Shown here: positions 27,183 through 36,843 of the stretch, one piece after another
How positions within the stretch are numbered: position 1 is the stretch's first letter
How the letters are laid out: every line of letters starts with the position of its first letter
NCBI GenBank assembly: GCA_046290495.1
Contig: JBKAGT010000005.1
Span: 682,001-746,000 of the forward strand
Direction: 5' to 3'
DNA length: 64,000 nt
From: PGYR01 sp046290495
GTDB lineage: Bacteria; Bacteroidota; Ignavibacteria; Kapaibacteriales; UBA2268
Translations under genes and position numbers: made by a program
The notes under the pieces: generated by a model
What the model was told of the DNA's origin: nothing
The model's database searches: none
What the model saw: only the letters and a program-made list of their open reading frames with translations

Positions 27183-28367
27183 ATGCTCCCAAAAATTAAC
27201 ATAAATGATTTTGAATACAAATTACCTGAAAACAGAATTGCTAAATACCCGCTCGAAAACAGAAGTGATTCAAAGCTATTGGTTGCAAATAAAAATGCAA
27301 CTGAAATTCACCACTACAATTTTTCAGATGTAGTTGATTTACTTGATGATAACGTTTCACTTTATATTAACAAGACTAAAGTGATATCAGGTAGATTCTA
27401 TATGAAAAAAGAGACAGGTGGGAAAGCTCAACTCTTGCTTGTAGAACCGATAGCTCCCTCTTCTGATCCACAAATTGCTCTTCAAGCTAGGAGAACAAGT
27501 AAATGGAAATGTATAATAGGTGGAAAAAAAATAAGAGTTGGCTCTACTTTAACGGAGATAAATAACAAGCTTACTGCAAAAATAGAGAGTAAAAATGGTA
27601 ATGAGGTGGTTGCTGAATTGAATTGGGACGACATCCCATTTTCAGAACTATTATTAGACTCTGGGATTTTACCATTACCTCCTTATTTGAACAGAGAAAG
27701 TGAAGAAAAAGATAAAGAAACATATCAAACAGTATTTGCAAAAGAAGACGGATCTATTGCTGCTCCAACAGCTGGGCTACATTTCACTGATAGTATAATC
27801 GATAAACTTTTAGAAAAAGGTGTAAGAATAAGAGAGCTGACTTTACATGTTGGCCCAGGTACATTCTTACCAGTTAGTGATGATGATGTCTCAAACCATG
27901 ATATGCACTCTGAAATGTTTTCAGTTACCAAAGAGCTCTTGACAAATTTAAAGGAAGATTTAGAGCAAGAAAGAAAAATTGTTTGTGTAGGTACAACTAG
28001 TGTCAGAACTTTAGAGTCTCTTTTCTGGGCTGGACAGAATAGTGATGAATTCAAAGATAGTAAAATCGTAAAACAATGGTCTCCTTATCAGAAAGAAGAG
28101 CATATAAATCCACTGGAGTCGATAAACAATTTACTCAATATTACTGAAAATGATAAATTAGTTGGTAAAACTAAGCTAATAATAGTTCCTGGCTATGAAT
28201 TCAAGTTTGTAAAAGGAATGTTTACAAACTTTCATGTACCTAAAAGTACTTTACTATTGCTAGTTTCAGCTGTGTTAAAAGGAAATTGGGAAGCAGTGTA
28301 CAAAGAAGCATTAGATAAAGACTACAGATTCTTAAGCTACGGTGACTCCAGCTTACTATGGTATTAA
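27183..28367 (+). CDS. queA: S-adenosylmethionine:tRNA ribosyltransferase-isomerase
   Basis: Transfers and isomerises the ribosyl moiety of SAM onto preQ1-tRNA to give epoxyqueuosine, the penultimate step of queuosine synthesis in the wobble position of GUN anticodons. Family features are the start FEYKLPENRIAKYPLENRSDSKLL, the central signature SIAAPTAGLHFT, the segment LTLHVGPGTFLPV, and the C-terminal FTNFHVPKSTLLLLVSA. At 394 residues it is a little longer than the usual 340-360, mainly from insertions. The stop codon shares the four bases TTAA with the convergent M16 peptidase gene. Confidence 0.96.
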   Translation: MLPKININDFEYKLPENRIAKYPLENRSDSKLLVANKNATEIHHYNFSDVVDLLDDNVSLYINKTKVISGRFYMKKETGGKAQLLLVEPIAPSSDPQIALQARRTSKWKCIIGGKKIRVGSTLTEINNKLTAKIESKNGNEVVAELNWDDIPFSELLLDSGILPLPPYLNRESEEKDKETYQTVFAKEDGSIAAPTAGLHFTDSIIDKLLEKGVRIRELTLHVGPGTFLPVSDDDVSNHDMHSEMFSVTKELLTNLKEDLEQERKIVCVGTTSVRTLESLFWAGQNSDEFKDSKIVKQWSPYQKEEHINPLESINNLLNITENDKLVGKTKLIIVPGYEFKFVKGMFTNFHVPKSTLLLLVSAVLKGNWEAVYKEALDKDYRFLSYGDSSLLWY

Positions 28368-29620
28368 TTAGCTTTAGGAACTACATCTACTCTGATTGCT
28401 TTATCTATAGATATTCTTTTTGACATAAATTCTTCTATATTTTCCATAGTAATGGAACCGTACTTTTCTAATATTTTAAAAGCAGATTCTGGGTCATTTT
28501 CAAACATTTCCTTTTTAGAAACCAGATCTGCTATGCCGCCAGTTTTTAAGTAATTACTACTTACTGATTTTCTAACGTAGTTTTTAGAACGTTCCAAATC
28601 TGACTCGAAAAAAGATGATTGTTTAGCATTTTGTACTTCTCTCATCAAAGAATCATATAACTCATCTGCCGTAGTTTCCTCTTTGTTAGCAATTATAAAG
28701 AAAGTAAGTAATGAAGTATTCTCTCTTTTATCAAAAAATACCCCAGCGTGAGAAGCTATTTCTGACTCATATACTAAAGAATTATACAATTTGGAGCTTC
28801 TACCTCTTGCCATTATATCTGTATATATTTTAGCAACGTAATCTTCATCTCCTTCTGCAAATCCGGCACAGTGGAATGACACAAATACAGCTGCATGAGG
28901 TACATTATCTTCATAAGAAGCATGTCCCCCGTCGATTCTCATACTCTTATCAAATACATTTCTATTAATCTCATTGGGAGTACCATTCGATTTATTGAAG
29001 TATTGTTCAATCAATGAGTAAGCCTCATCTACATCAATATCCCCACACAAGGTCAAAACTGCATTATTAGGTTTATAGTATCTATTTCTAAAGTCTGCGG
29101 CATCATCAATTGTCACACTTTGAACATCTTTAACAAAACCTTGAACTTCCCACGAATATGTGCAGTTTTGTGTAAAGGCTATCTTAGCTAAATAATCTCT
29201 CCATTGACCATAAGGTCTATCGAAAACAGTTTGGCTAATTTCTTCAGTTACAACTCCTTTCTGGACATCTAATACACTCTGTTGCAATTCAAAATTATAT
29301 AATCTATCTGCCTCTAACCATAATGCTAATTCAAGTTGAGTTTTAGGAAGAGTCATATAATATGTTGTCCAATCATAAGTAGTATAGGCATTATTAGTTC
29401 CACCTGCTTCGGAACAGATTTGGTCAAATCTACCTTTTGGGACATTGGGAGTTCCTTCGAACATTAAATGCTCGAAAAGATGTGCTAATCCAGTCTTTCC
29501 AATCGATTCATCTTTTGAGCCAACTCTGTAAGATATATTGGCTGTAACTATAGGTGTAGTTGCTTTTGGTATTATAACTGCTCTTAGACCAGAGTCAAAC
29601 TGTCGCTTATGTATTTTCAT
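28364..29620 (-). CDS. M16-family zinc peptidase (pitrilysin/insulinase type)
   Basis: The 418-residue product has the inverted zinc motif HXXEH at residues 47-51 (GLAHLFEHLMFEG), with the third ligand expected at Glu126 or Glu127 (VVTEEIS). It continues with the N-terminal M16 domain (TTYYMTLPKTQLELALWLEADRL) and the second, inactive M16 domain (YYKPNNAVLTLCGDID, then a segment with YVRKSVSSNYLKTGG). No signal peptide is present, so it is probably cytoplasmic, or its export is unusual. M16 genes of this size often occur as pairs with an inactive partner; here it stands alone. Confidence 0.92.
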   Translation of the reverse strand: MKIHKRQFDSGLRAVIIPKATTPIVTANISYRVGSKDESIGKTGLAHLFEHLMFEGTPNVPKGRFDQICSEAGGTNNAYTTYDWTTYYMTLPKTQLELALWLEADRLYNFELQQSVLDVQKGVVTEEISQTVFDRPYGQWRDYLAKIAFTQNCTYSWEVQGFVKDVQSVTIDDAADFRNRYYKPNNAVLTLCGDIDVDEAYSLIEQYFNKSNGTPNEINRNVFDKSMRIDGGHASYEDNVPHAAVFVSFHCAGFAEGDEDYVAKIYTDIMARGRSSKLYNSLVYESEIASHAGVFFDKRENTSLLTFFIIANKEETTADELYDSLMREVQNAKQSSFFESDLERSKNYVRKSVSSNYLKTGGIADLVSKKEMFENDPESAFKILEKYGSITMENIEEFMSKRISIDKAIRVDVVPKAN

Positions 29621-29688
29621 TTAGGATAAGATTATATAGATTTCGTGAATTTCAAAGGTTGCAATTTAACTGATTTTTTATAAACATT

Positions 29689-30357
29689 TTAAACTGCTGT
29701 AAAGTAATCATGAGCAGAATCTTGGTGTATTTGGAGCACACCAGCTCTCAACATTCTAATCATCAGTCTTTCTGCCCTTCTGCGTGAGATATTTACTAAT
29801 TTAGCAAAATCATTTACTGTAGCTCTTTCATTAGCTTCCAAATATTTGAATAAAGCCTTCTCATTTTTCCCAAAAGTAAAAGAAACCCCTTTGGAATCTC
29901 TATCGACTCCCTTATTCAAATACCTCAAAGCTCTTGCCATTTCACTCGAAGCCATAACAGACTTTTCTCCAACCCTGATATATGCTCTTTTTAGAGTTTG
30001 ATTATTTTCATTTTGGCTAAGTAGATTGATAGGTTTATTATTGCTTTCTTCAATTTCTGCAACTACTAACTCGAACCCCATTATGTTGAGGTTATGAATT
30101 ACTGGAGTAATAGGAGGTTCCAATTCAAAATCACAAGCTGTTCTTATGATATTTGCTTCAGATTTTTCACTCATGACACCACAAATAGTCTTGTCATCAT
30201 CCACACCAACTATCAGCGTGCCTCCCTTCGTATTAGCAAATGCACATAGCTCTTTAGCTATTTTCTTTGAATCAGTTAATTTTCTTTTAAACTCAACAGT
30301 AGAAGATTCTCCCTCTTCTATCAGCCGTCTGAGCTTTTTCTTATTCATTTTTATCAC
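29689..30357 (-). CDS. AlbA_2 (divergent AAA) domain protein with winged-helix C-terminus
   Basis: The 222-residue product begins with the AlbA_2/Schlafen-like putative DNA- or ATP-binding domain: LIEEGESSTVEFKRKLTDSKKIAKELCAFANTKGG, followed by LIVGVDDDKTICGV. This is the hallmark of predicted ATP-binding transcriptional regulators. The C-terminal part (about 160-222) resembles a winged helix (LEANERATVNDFAKLVNISRRRAERLMIRMLRAG). A second ATG three codons in (MNKKK) is an equally good start. It lies between the M16 gene and def on the minus strand. A regulatory or helicase-loader role is inferred; the target is unknown. Confidence 0.75.
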   Translation of the reverse strand: MIKMNKKKLRRLIEEGESSTVEFKRKLTDSKKIAKELCAFANTKGGTLIVGVDDDKTICGVMSEKSEANIIRTACDFELEPPITPVIHNLNIMGFELVVAEIEESNNKPINLLSQNENNQTLKRAYIRVGEKSVMASSEMARALRYLNKGVDRDSKGVSFTFGKNEKALFKYLEANERATVNDFAKLVNISRRRAERLMIRMLRAGVLQIHQDSAHDYFTAV

Positions 30358-30417
30358 TAAGGATATATTTTTCAGTAATAAACTGTTTAAGTAATAAAGT
30401 ATTTTACTTATCTAACT

Positions 30418-30999
30418 TTACTTTTCTTCATTTGGTTCAAACTCGGAACCATCAGCATTTATCATTGGGTAAAATGTAGTCATTTCACCTTTTTTTATTT
30501 TGTTCAATTTTTTCTTTCCTAATGTCTTCTTCAACTGAGTGATTCTATCAAAGAAAAGTATTCCTTTTAGATGGTCATATTCATGTTGAATTACTCTAGC
30601 TAATATCTCATCAGCTTCTATTGTTTTCTCTTTCATATCAACATCTGTATAAGTAATCTGAATAGATTCAGGTCTATCTACATCTTCATAATATTTAGGA
30701 ATACTTAGACAGCCTTCTTGAAAAGTTGAAACTTCTTCTGAAAAAGAATTGATAGAAGGGTTTATCATAACTATAGGAGTGTATTTTGATTTATCCTCAC
30801 TTCCAGTATTTATATCAACTGTAAAGATAGCTCTCCTATCTCCGACTTGATTTGCAGCTAGTCCAATACCATCAGCGTTGTACATAGTTTCTAACATAGA
30901 ATCTGTAAAGTCTTTTAGCTCTTGGTCAAATTTATCAACCTTCTCAGCCTTTTCTCTGAGTATAGGGTGGAAACAATTATAAATTCTTAAAATTGACAT
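30418..30999 (-). CDS. def: Peptide deformylase
   Basis: Removes the formyl group from the N-terminal methionine of new proteins. All three family motifs are present: GIGLAANQ at 44-51 with the oxyanion Gln51, EGCLS at 95-99 with the metal ligand Cys97, and QHEYDH with His139, Glu140 and His143. The length, 193 residues, is normal. The C-terminal tail is charged. It diverges from murD with a 69-bp gap. Confidence 0.97.
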   Translation of the reverse strand: MSILRIYNCFHPILREKAEKVDKFDQELKDFTDSMLETMYNADGIGLAANQVGDRRAIFTVDINTGSEDKSKYTPIVMINPSINSFSEEVSTFQEGCLSIPKYYEDVDRPESIQITYTDVDMKEKTIEADEILARVIQHEYDHLKGILFFDRITQLKKTLGKKKLNKIKKGEMTTFYPMINADGSEFEPNEEK

Positions 31000-31068
31000 A
31001 GTAATTCTTAACTTTCATTTTGTAAATTGTAATTAAATCAAATTCAATATATAAAAGATAGACGATTA

Positions 31069-32460
31069 ATGAATATTTTAGTGATTGGAGCAGGAAAAAG
31101 TGGTTTATCTGCTGCAAAGTTAGCAATCAGTAAAGGGCATAGTGTATTCTTGACTGAATCTGACAAGTCTAAAGAGAAAATAGAGTTGACAAAACAACTT
31201 GAGGATTTAGGAATCAAGTATGAATTTGGTTCTAATAATTTTGAGAACCTTAATCAATATGATTTATGCGTATCATCACCTGGAGTCCCGCCTAAAGCAA
31301 ATATTATAAAACAGGTTGAAAAAGAAGGAATTAAAATAATTTCAGAGATTGAATTTGCTTACACTTGTTTGACTAGTTCACCCAAGATAATAGGTATTAC
31401 AGGTACAAATGGGAAAACGACAACAGCTACTTTGATTCATCATATTCTAAAGGAATCGGGTAAAAGTGTAAAACTAGTTGGAAACGTTGGAACTCCACTT
31501 TCTGATGTTGTTAATGATGTAAATGACAATGACATTCTAGTTATCGAACTCTCTAGTTATCAATTAGATAGGATAGATACATTCAGAGTAGATGTTGCTA
31601 TATTTTTGAACATCACTGATGACCATTTGAGTTATCATGGCAGTTTTGAACATTATTTGAGAGCAAAGTGGAAAATTACCTCTAACCAGAGTGAAGATAA
31701 TTTGTTAGTTTTGAATTGTGACGATAAGATAATAGATTCTATTATCAATAATGAAATCAGTAGCAAAGATTTTGTATCAGGTGGGGAAGCTTTTGATACA
31801 AACGCCCAAATTGCGAAAATATCACTTAGTCACAAATTTATAGATACTATGGGGGGATCCCAAAAAGATGGGAACATAGTATATAAATCAAAGCAGCAAG
31901 AAGAGGAAATAATGTCGATTAGCAATGTGCCGCTATTTGGTGAGCATAACCTATACAACACATACGCAGCTGTTGTAGCAGCAAAATACTTACAGATAAG
32001 AAACGAAGATATTAGAGATGCCGTATCATCTTTCAAAGGTGTACAACATCGATTAGAAGTTGTGCGTGAAATGCTTGGTGTCAAGTTCATCAATGATTCC
32101 AAAGCTACCAACGTAAATTCTACGTGGTATGCACTCAATTCATTCAAAGGTAACTTAGTTTGGTTAGCTGGGGGATCATCATCTGATAATGATTACTCCG
32201 TTCTAGAAAAATTAGTTGAAAGTAAAGTTAAATATCTTATTTGCTTCGGTGAAGAGAAAAACAAGTTATTTGATGAATTTTCTGGTAAGGTAAAATGCTT
32301 TTTAGCCAATAGTCTAATGGAGGCTACTTTAGAAGCAGCAGCTCATTCTAAATCTGGAGACACGGTTCTTCTCTCCCCTGCTTGTAAAAGTTTTGACGAA
32401 TTTGTTAATTTCGAACATCGTGGTGATGTGTTCAAAGAGGTTGTTAATAGTTTAGTATAG
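31069..32460 (+). CDS. murD: UDP-N-acetylmuramoylalanine--D-glutamate ligase
   Basis: Adds D-Glu to UDP-MurNAc-L-Ala in cytoplasmic peptidoglycan precursor synthesis. The N-terminal Rossmann-like UDP-binding domain starts at residue 1 (ILVIGAGKSGLSAAKLA). The ATP-binding P-loop is GTNGKTT at 112-118, followed by the Mur ligase segment LSSYQLDRI and the C-terminal domain with NDSKATNVNSTWYAL and LLSPACKSFDEF. The length, 463 residues, is slightly above E. coli (438). The stop overlaps the GTG start of ftsW by one base, indicating a murD-ftsW operon, a fragment of the division and cell wall cluster. murG and murC are not adjacent. Confidence 0.96.
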   Translation: MNILVIGAGKSGLSAAKLAISKGHSVFLTESDKSKEKIELTKQLEDLGIKYEFGSNNFENLNQYDLCVSSPGVPPKANIIKQVEKEGIKIISEIEFAYTCLTSSPKIIGITGTNGKTTTATLIHHILKESGKSVKLVGNVGTPLSDVVNDVNDNDILVIELSSYQLDRIDTFRVDVAIFLNITDDHLSYHGSFEHYLRAKWKITSNQSEDNLLVLNCDDKIIDSIINNEISSKDFVSGGEAFDTNAQIAKISLSHKFIDTMGGSQKDGNIVYKSKQQEEEIMSISNVPLFGEHNLYNTYAAVVAAKYLQIRNEDIRDAVSSFKGVQHRLEVVREMLGVKFINDSKATNVNSTWYALNSFKGNLVWLAGGSSSDNDYSVLEKLVESKVKYLICFGEEKNKLFDEFSGKVKCFLANSLMEATLEAAAHSKSGDTVLLSPACKSFDEFVNFEHRGDVFKEVVNSLV

Positions 32461-33587
32461 TGGAAGAAGTAAAAAAAAATAGAATTGATTGGTTCCTATT
32501 GTTATCTATTGTAGCTCTGATGCTCTTTAGTTTAGCAGTTGTTTTTACTGCTTCCTCAACAATTTCAGAATTAAAAACAGGCTCGAGCGACACTTTTTTT
32601 ATTAGCCACCTAGGAAAAATATCAGCTGGTATTGTCGTGATGATTGTTGTTTCTGCAATTGATTACAACAAATATAAAAAGATAACCAAACCACTTCTTA
32701 TTACAGCCATTATTCTATTAGTGTTCGTATTAGTAGGTGGGTCCTCTGCCAAAGGAGCATCTCGCTGGATTAGTCTTGGTGGTATTACTATTCAGCCATC
32801 TGAGTTTGCTAAGTTTGCACTAATATTCCACTTCGCTGCTATGCTTGACAGAAAGCAGGACAAGATTAAAGAATTTGAAAGTGGGTTCTTCCCGTTTATT
32901 ATTTGGATGCTTGTAATATGTGTACTCATTGCTCTTCAGCCTAATTTCTCTACTATGATTGTTATTTTTATGATCTCATTTTCGATGATGTTCATAGGAA
33001 ATGTAAACTTACTTTATCTAATCTATACAGGAATCATTGGTGTTGTTCTAGCTGGTATTTATGCCGTATCAGCTCCATACAGATTAGCAAGGATTCAAGC
33101 TTATTTGGGTGGAGAAGAAGCTGCTGGAGAGTCAGTTTCTTATCAACTTAAGCAAGCACTTATTGCCATCGGTAATGGTGGTGTATCAGGTGTTGGTGTT
33201 GGACAATCAAGACAAAGTCACATGTTTTTACCCGAGTCCTACGGAGATTTCATATTCTCAATAATTGGAGAAGAATTTGGGTTCCTTGGTTTATTTTTCA
33301 TAATCGCAATATTTGGTTTCATCTTTTATCGAGGTATGTTGATAGCTCGAAATGCACCGAACTCTTTCGGTTATTTTCTTTCTGTAGGTATTGTAGTTAC
33401 ATTTTCAATATATGTATTTATAAATGCTGGTGTAAACACTGGTTTACTTCCTACTACTGGTTTACCATTGCCGTTCATTTCATTTGGCGGAACAGCCATA
33501 ATTATATACTCTGCAGCAATTGGAGTATTGCTCAATATTTCACGCCAAGCTGGTGTTTATAAAGACGAGAAATCATTTCTTGGATAG
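32460..33587 (+). CDS. ftsW: FtsW/RodA/SpoVE-family peptidoglycan glycosyltransferase
   Basis: Multi-pass (about ten TM) SEDS protein that polymerises lipid II at the septum. The 375-residue product has the SEDS core features: GASRWISLGGITIQPSEFAK near residue 100, the VSYQLKQALIAIGNGG loop with GVGVGQSRQSHMFLPESYGDFIFSIIGEEFG, and the C-terminal LPTTGLPLPFISFGGTA. The start is a GTG that overlaps the murD stop by one base. Position directly behind murD favours FtsW over RodA. Confidence 0.92.
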   Translation: MEEVKKNRIDWFLLLSIVALMLFSLAVVFTASSTISELKTGSSDTFFISHLGKISAGIVVMIVVSAIDYNKYKKITKPLLITAIILLVFVLVGGSSAKGASRWISLGGITIQPSEFAKFALIFHFAAMLDRKQDKIKEFESGFFPFIIWMLVICVLIALQPNFSTMIVIFMISFSMMFIGNVNLLYLIYTGIIGVVLAGIYAVSAPYRLARIQAYLGGEEAAGESVSYQLKQALIAIGNGGVSGVGVGQSRQSHMFLPESYGDFIFSIIGEEFGFLGLFFIIAIFGFIFYRGMLIARNAPNSFGYFLSVGIVVTFSIYVFINAGVNTGLLPTTGLPLPFISFGGTAIIIYSAAIGVLLNISRQAGVYKDEKSFLG

Positions 33588-33650
33588 TTATCTATTGGCT
33601 ATTATTCTAATTAATCTTACAATTCGTCTAACAATAATTATTAATAATCG

Positions 33651-33681
33651 TTGACTAAGTTGTACTGCTTTAGTATCTTTG
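33651..33681 (+). promoter_or_regulatory. Bacteroidetes-type promoter of the lepA-lepB-lepB2 operon
   Basis: TTG at 33651-33653, 20-bp spacer, TATCTTTG at 33674-33681, 23 bp before the lepA ATG. Both elements match the -33 TTG and -7 TAnnTTTG consensus of Bacteroidota primary sigma factors with ideal spacing. This is the clearest promoter in the window. Confidence 0.75.
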
Positions 33682-33704
33682 TAACTTACATCAAATGGAT
33701 ATAA

Positions 33705-35504
33705 ATGAAAAACATTAGAAACTTTTGCATAATCGCTCACATTGACCACGGTAAATCGACATTAGCCGATAGGATTCTCGAGGTCACTGGTGCAATAACT
33801 GAACGTGAGATGATACATGCACAAATATTAGATAACAACGCCTTAGAACAAGAGCGAGGCATAACAATTAAGTTACACGCCATACAGATGGAATACAAAG
33901 CTAAGAATGGCGAAACTTATATGCTCAATTTGATTGATACACCTGGACACGTTGATTTCTCTTATGAGGTCTCCAGATCACTTGCCGCGTGTGAAGGTGC
34001 AATCTTGGTAGTGGATGCTACTCAAGGAGTAGAAGCTCAGACTATTAGTAATTTGTATATGGCCATAGATAATGATTTAGAAATTATTCCAGTTCTAAAT
34101 AAAATAGATTTGCCTGCAGCAGCAACTACAAAAGATACTGTGAAAGCACAAGTTTTGGAATTAATTGGTGGTAAGGAAGAAGACATAATAGAAGCATCTG
34201 GGAAATCTGGTCAGGGTGTTACTGATATATTAGAAGCTATAGTGAATCGAATTGATCCTCCCACTGGCGATCCCGAAGCACCTTTAAAAGCACTTATATA
34301 TGATTCGATATTTGACCCTTACCAAGGCGTAATAGTAAACATTCGTGTTTTAGATGGTGAAATAAAAGAAAATGATAAGATAATGTTTATGTCCAACAAA
34401 ACTCAACATATAGTTGAGGAAGTTGGAGTAATGCAAATGAAACGTATCAAACAAAAATCACTAAAAGCAGGAAATGTAGGTTATATAACTGCTGCAATAA
34501 AAGAATTATCAGATACTAAGGTAGGTGACACCATTACACATCAGAAGAATGGTGCAACTGAAGCAATTTCTGGATTCAAAGAAGTTAAACCTATGGTATT
34601 TTCTGGTATATACCCAGCTGATTCAGATGGATTTGAAGATTTAAGAGAGTCACTTTCAAAGCTATCACTTAACGATAGTGCTGTTACGTTTGAGCCAGAA
34701 TCATCATCAGCTTTGGGATTTGGATTCCGTTGTGGATTTTTGGGACTATTGCACATGGAAATAGTTCAAGAAAGATTAGAAAGAGAATTCAATCAGACTA
34801 TAGTAACAACAGTACCTAACGTAAGATATAGTGTAAAGCAAACAAATGGTGAAATCTTACAGATTGACAACCCAGCTCAGATGCCAGATCGAGTAAAAAT
34901 AGAAGAGATAAAAGAGCCATATATAAAAGCACAAATTATTACTCCAGATGAATATGTAGGTAATGTGATGTCACTATGTATGGAAAGAAGGTCAGAAATA
35001 TTAGATCAGAAATACCTTTCAGAAACCAGAGTAGAACTAATATTCGAAATACCTCTTTCCGAGGTAGTATTTGACTTTTATGATAAACTTAAATCTGGAA
35101 CAAGAGGATATGCATCTTTGGATTATGAATTCTCAAGAGAGAAAGAGTCAGACTTAGTGAAACTAGACGTGATGCTAAATGGAGATGTAGTGGATGCATT
35201 ATCATCTATTGTACATAGAGATAAAGCATACACTTGGGGTAAAAAAGTTTGTGATAAATTAAAAGAGCTAATACCTAGACAAATGTTTGATGTAGCTATC
35301 CAAGCAGCTATAGGGAACAAAATTGTTTCAAGAACTAACATAACAGCAATGAGAAAGAACGTAACTGCTAAATGTTATGGTGGTGATATATCGAGAAAGC
35401 GTAAGCTGATAGAGAAACAAAAAGAAGGTAAAAAGCGTATGAAACAAATCGGTAGTGTGGAAGTTCCTCAAGAAGCGTTCCATGCAGTACTTTCAATTGA
35501 TTAA
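33705..35504 (+). CDS. lepA: Elongation factor 4 (LepA) GTPase
   Basis: Ribosome-associated translational GTPase that acts in back-translocation and initiation. The G1 motif is AHIDHGKST at 11-19, the switch II DTPGH is in LIDTPGHVDF, and NKID appears in VLNKIDLPAA. The EF4-specific C-terminal domain contains VTAKCYGGDISRKRKLIEKQKEGKKRMK. The length, 599 residues, is the family norm. It has a clear promoter and is followed 9 bp later by lepB, the familiar lepA-lepB arrangement. Confidence 0.98.
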   Translation: MKNIRNFCIIAHIDHGKSTLADRILEVTGAITEREMIHAQILDNNALEQERGITIKLHAIQMEYKAKNGETYMLNLIDTPGHVDFSYEVSRSLAACEGAILVVDATQGVEAQTISNLYMAIDNDLEIIPVLNKIDLPAAATTKDTVKAQVLELIGGKEEDIIEASGKSGQGVTDILEAIVNRIDPPTGDPEAPLKALIYDSIFDPYQGVIVNIRVLDGEIKENDKIMFMSNKTQHIVEEVGVMQMKRIKQKSLKAGNVGYITAAIKELSDTKVGDTITHQKNGATEAISGFKEVKPMVFSGIYPADSDGFEDLRESLSKLSLNDSAVTFEPESSSALGFGFRCGFLGLLHMEIVQERLEREFNQTIVTTVPNVRYSVKQTNGEILQIDNPAQMPDRVKIEEIKEPYIKAQIITPDEYVGNVMSLCMERRSEILDQKYLSETRVELIFEIPLSEVVFDFYDKLKSGTRGYASLDYEFSREKESDLVKLDVMLNGDVVDALSSIVHRDKAYTWGKKVCDKLKELIPRQMFDVAIQAAIGNKIVSRTNITAMRKNVTAKCYGGDISRKRKLIEKQKEGKKRMKQIGSVEVPQEAFHAVLSID

Positions 35505-35513
35505 TGAGGAAAA

Positions 35514-36431
35514 ATGTCTTTTTCAGATTATTTAAAGAAAAGAAAAGAAAAAAAGCGATTACAGAAAGAAAGATATAAAAATATGTCTTCCACGGAGAAG
35601 ATATTCTCTACCGCTAAAACTATTATTGGTGCTGTAATTGTAGTTATGATTATCAATGGATTATTAGTTGCATCTTTCGTTGTGCCTACTGGCTCTATGG
35701 AAAATGAAGTAATGACTGGTGATTTCCTTTTTGTAAATAAATTTATTTATGGGCCAACAACACCACAGGTAATACCATTTGTAAACCAAGAGCTACCATT
35801 CATTAAGTTTCCTGGTATAAAAGATCCTGAAAAAGGTGACGTTATAGTATTTATCTATCCTGGTAGAATGGGATTGGTTGAACCACAACAGTTTCAATAT
35901 TATTTGAAGCGCTGTTTGGCTACTGCAGGTGATACAATTCAGGTTATAGATGAAGTCGTATATGTAAATGGTGTGAAGCAACCACTACCTGAGAATGCAA
36001 ACTTTGATCCTACTAAAAATCCAAATAGACCCGCATCTTTCCCATTGGGAGAGAATTGGACACATGCTAATTATGGTCCATTAGCTATACCAAAAGAAGG
36101 AGATGTGATACCTATTTCACGTGAAAATATTGAGAGATGGCGTATATTCATCATGCGTGAAGGTCATGATGTCACTTTTGATAGTAAAAGTGTATATATA
36201 GATGATAAACCGGCTACAGAGTATGTTGTTGAAAGAGATTATTGCTTTGGTATGGGTGACAACAGGAGAAATAGTGAAGATAGTAGAGATTGGGGTTTTA
36301 TTCCTTACGAGAATGTAACTGGTACTCCTCTAATTGTATATTGGTCTTGGGATACTAATATGCCATTTGGTGATTTCTTTGACAAGCTATCAACCATCAA
36401 ATTTGATAGAATAGGTAATCTAATAGATTAA
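35514..36431 (+). CDS. lepB: Signal peptidase I
   Basis: Cleaves signal peptides of exported proteins on the outer face of the inner membrane. A positively charged cytoplasmic start is followed by one TM helix (about 34-55). The catalytic Ser61 is in VPTGSMENEV, and Lys132 in YYLKRCLATAGD is the general base. The box E motif GMGDNRRNSEDSRDWG is also present. The 305-residue length includes the insertions usual in Bacteroidota. The gene is second in the lepA operon and followed 13 bp later by a second, much smaller S26 gene. Confidence 0.95.
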   Translation: MSFSDYLKKRKEKKRLQKERYKNMSSTEKIFSTAKTIIGAVIVVMIINGLLVASFVVPTGSMENEVMTGDFLFVNKFIYGPTTPQVIPFVNQELPFIKFPGIKDPEKGDVIVFIYPGRMGLVEPQQFQYYLKRCLATAGDTIQVIDEVVYVNGVKQPLPENANFDPTKNPNRPASFPLGENWTHANYGPLAIPKEGDVIPISRENIERWRIFIMREGHDVTFDSKSVYIDDKPATEYVVERDYCFGMGDNRRNSEDSRDWGFIPYENVTGTPLIVYWSWDTNMPFGDFFDKLSTIKFDRIGNLID

Positions 36432-36444
36432 AATCAGTATAGGT

Positions 36445-36843
36445 ATGAAAATAAAAGACATATTGTTTTCTATAATAGTAGCAATATGTCTTGTTTTATT
36501 TATAAAACACTTCATTGTAGATATCAGAATGGTATCATCTGACTCAATGTCCCCTACTCTAAAAAAAGGTGAATTAGTCATCATTAGCAAACTCGCTTAT
36601 GACATATTTGGATTTGAATACAAACAGCAATTACCGAATGATATAGTTACCTTTAATAAAAATAATGAGTTATTAGTGAAAAGAATCAGTTATATAACAC
36701 ATGATGATAGAATATTTGTTGTCGGTGATAATATTGAAAATAGCAATGACTCTAGAAGTTTTGGACTTATTAGTAAAGAAGAGATAATAGGAAAAGCGAT
36801 TATTAAAGTTAATATTTCAAGTATAAAGTTATCATTCCTTTAA
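36445..36843 (+). CDS. Short second signal peptidase I-like (S26) protein
   Basis: The 132-residue product is a minimal S26 peptidase: one TM helix (about 5-24), catalytic Ser34 in SSDSMSPTLKKGE, Lys79 in LLVKRISYI, and the box E motif VVGDNIENSNDSRSFG. The Ser/Lys dyad and structural boxes are intact although the chain is less than half the length of the lepB product beside it. It resembles Gram-positive-type short LepB/SipF proteins. It may process a subset of substrates. Convergent overlap of four bases (TTAA) with the downstream phosphoesterase gene. Confidence 0.85.
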   Translation: MKIKDILFSIIVAICLVLFIKHFIVDIRMVSSDSMSPTLKKGELVIISKLAYDIFGFEYKQQLPNDIVTFNKNNELLVKRISYITHDDRIFVVGDNIENSNDSRSFGLISKEEIIGKAIIKVNISSIKLSFL

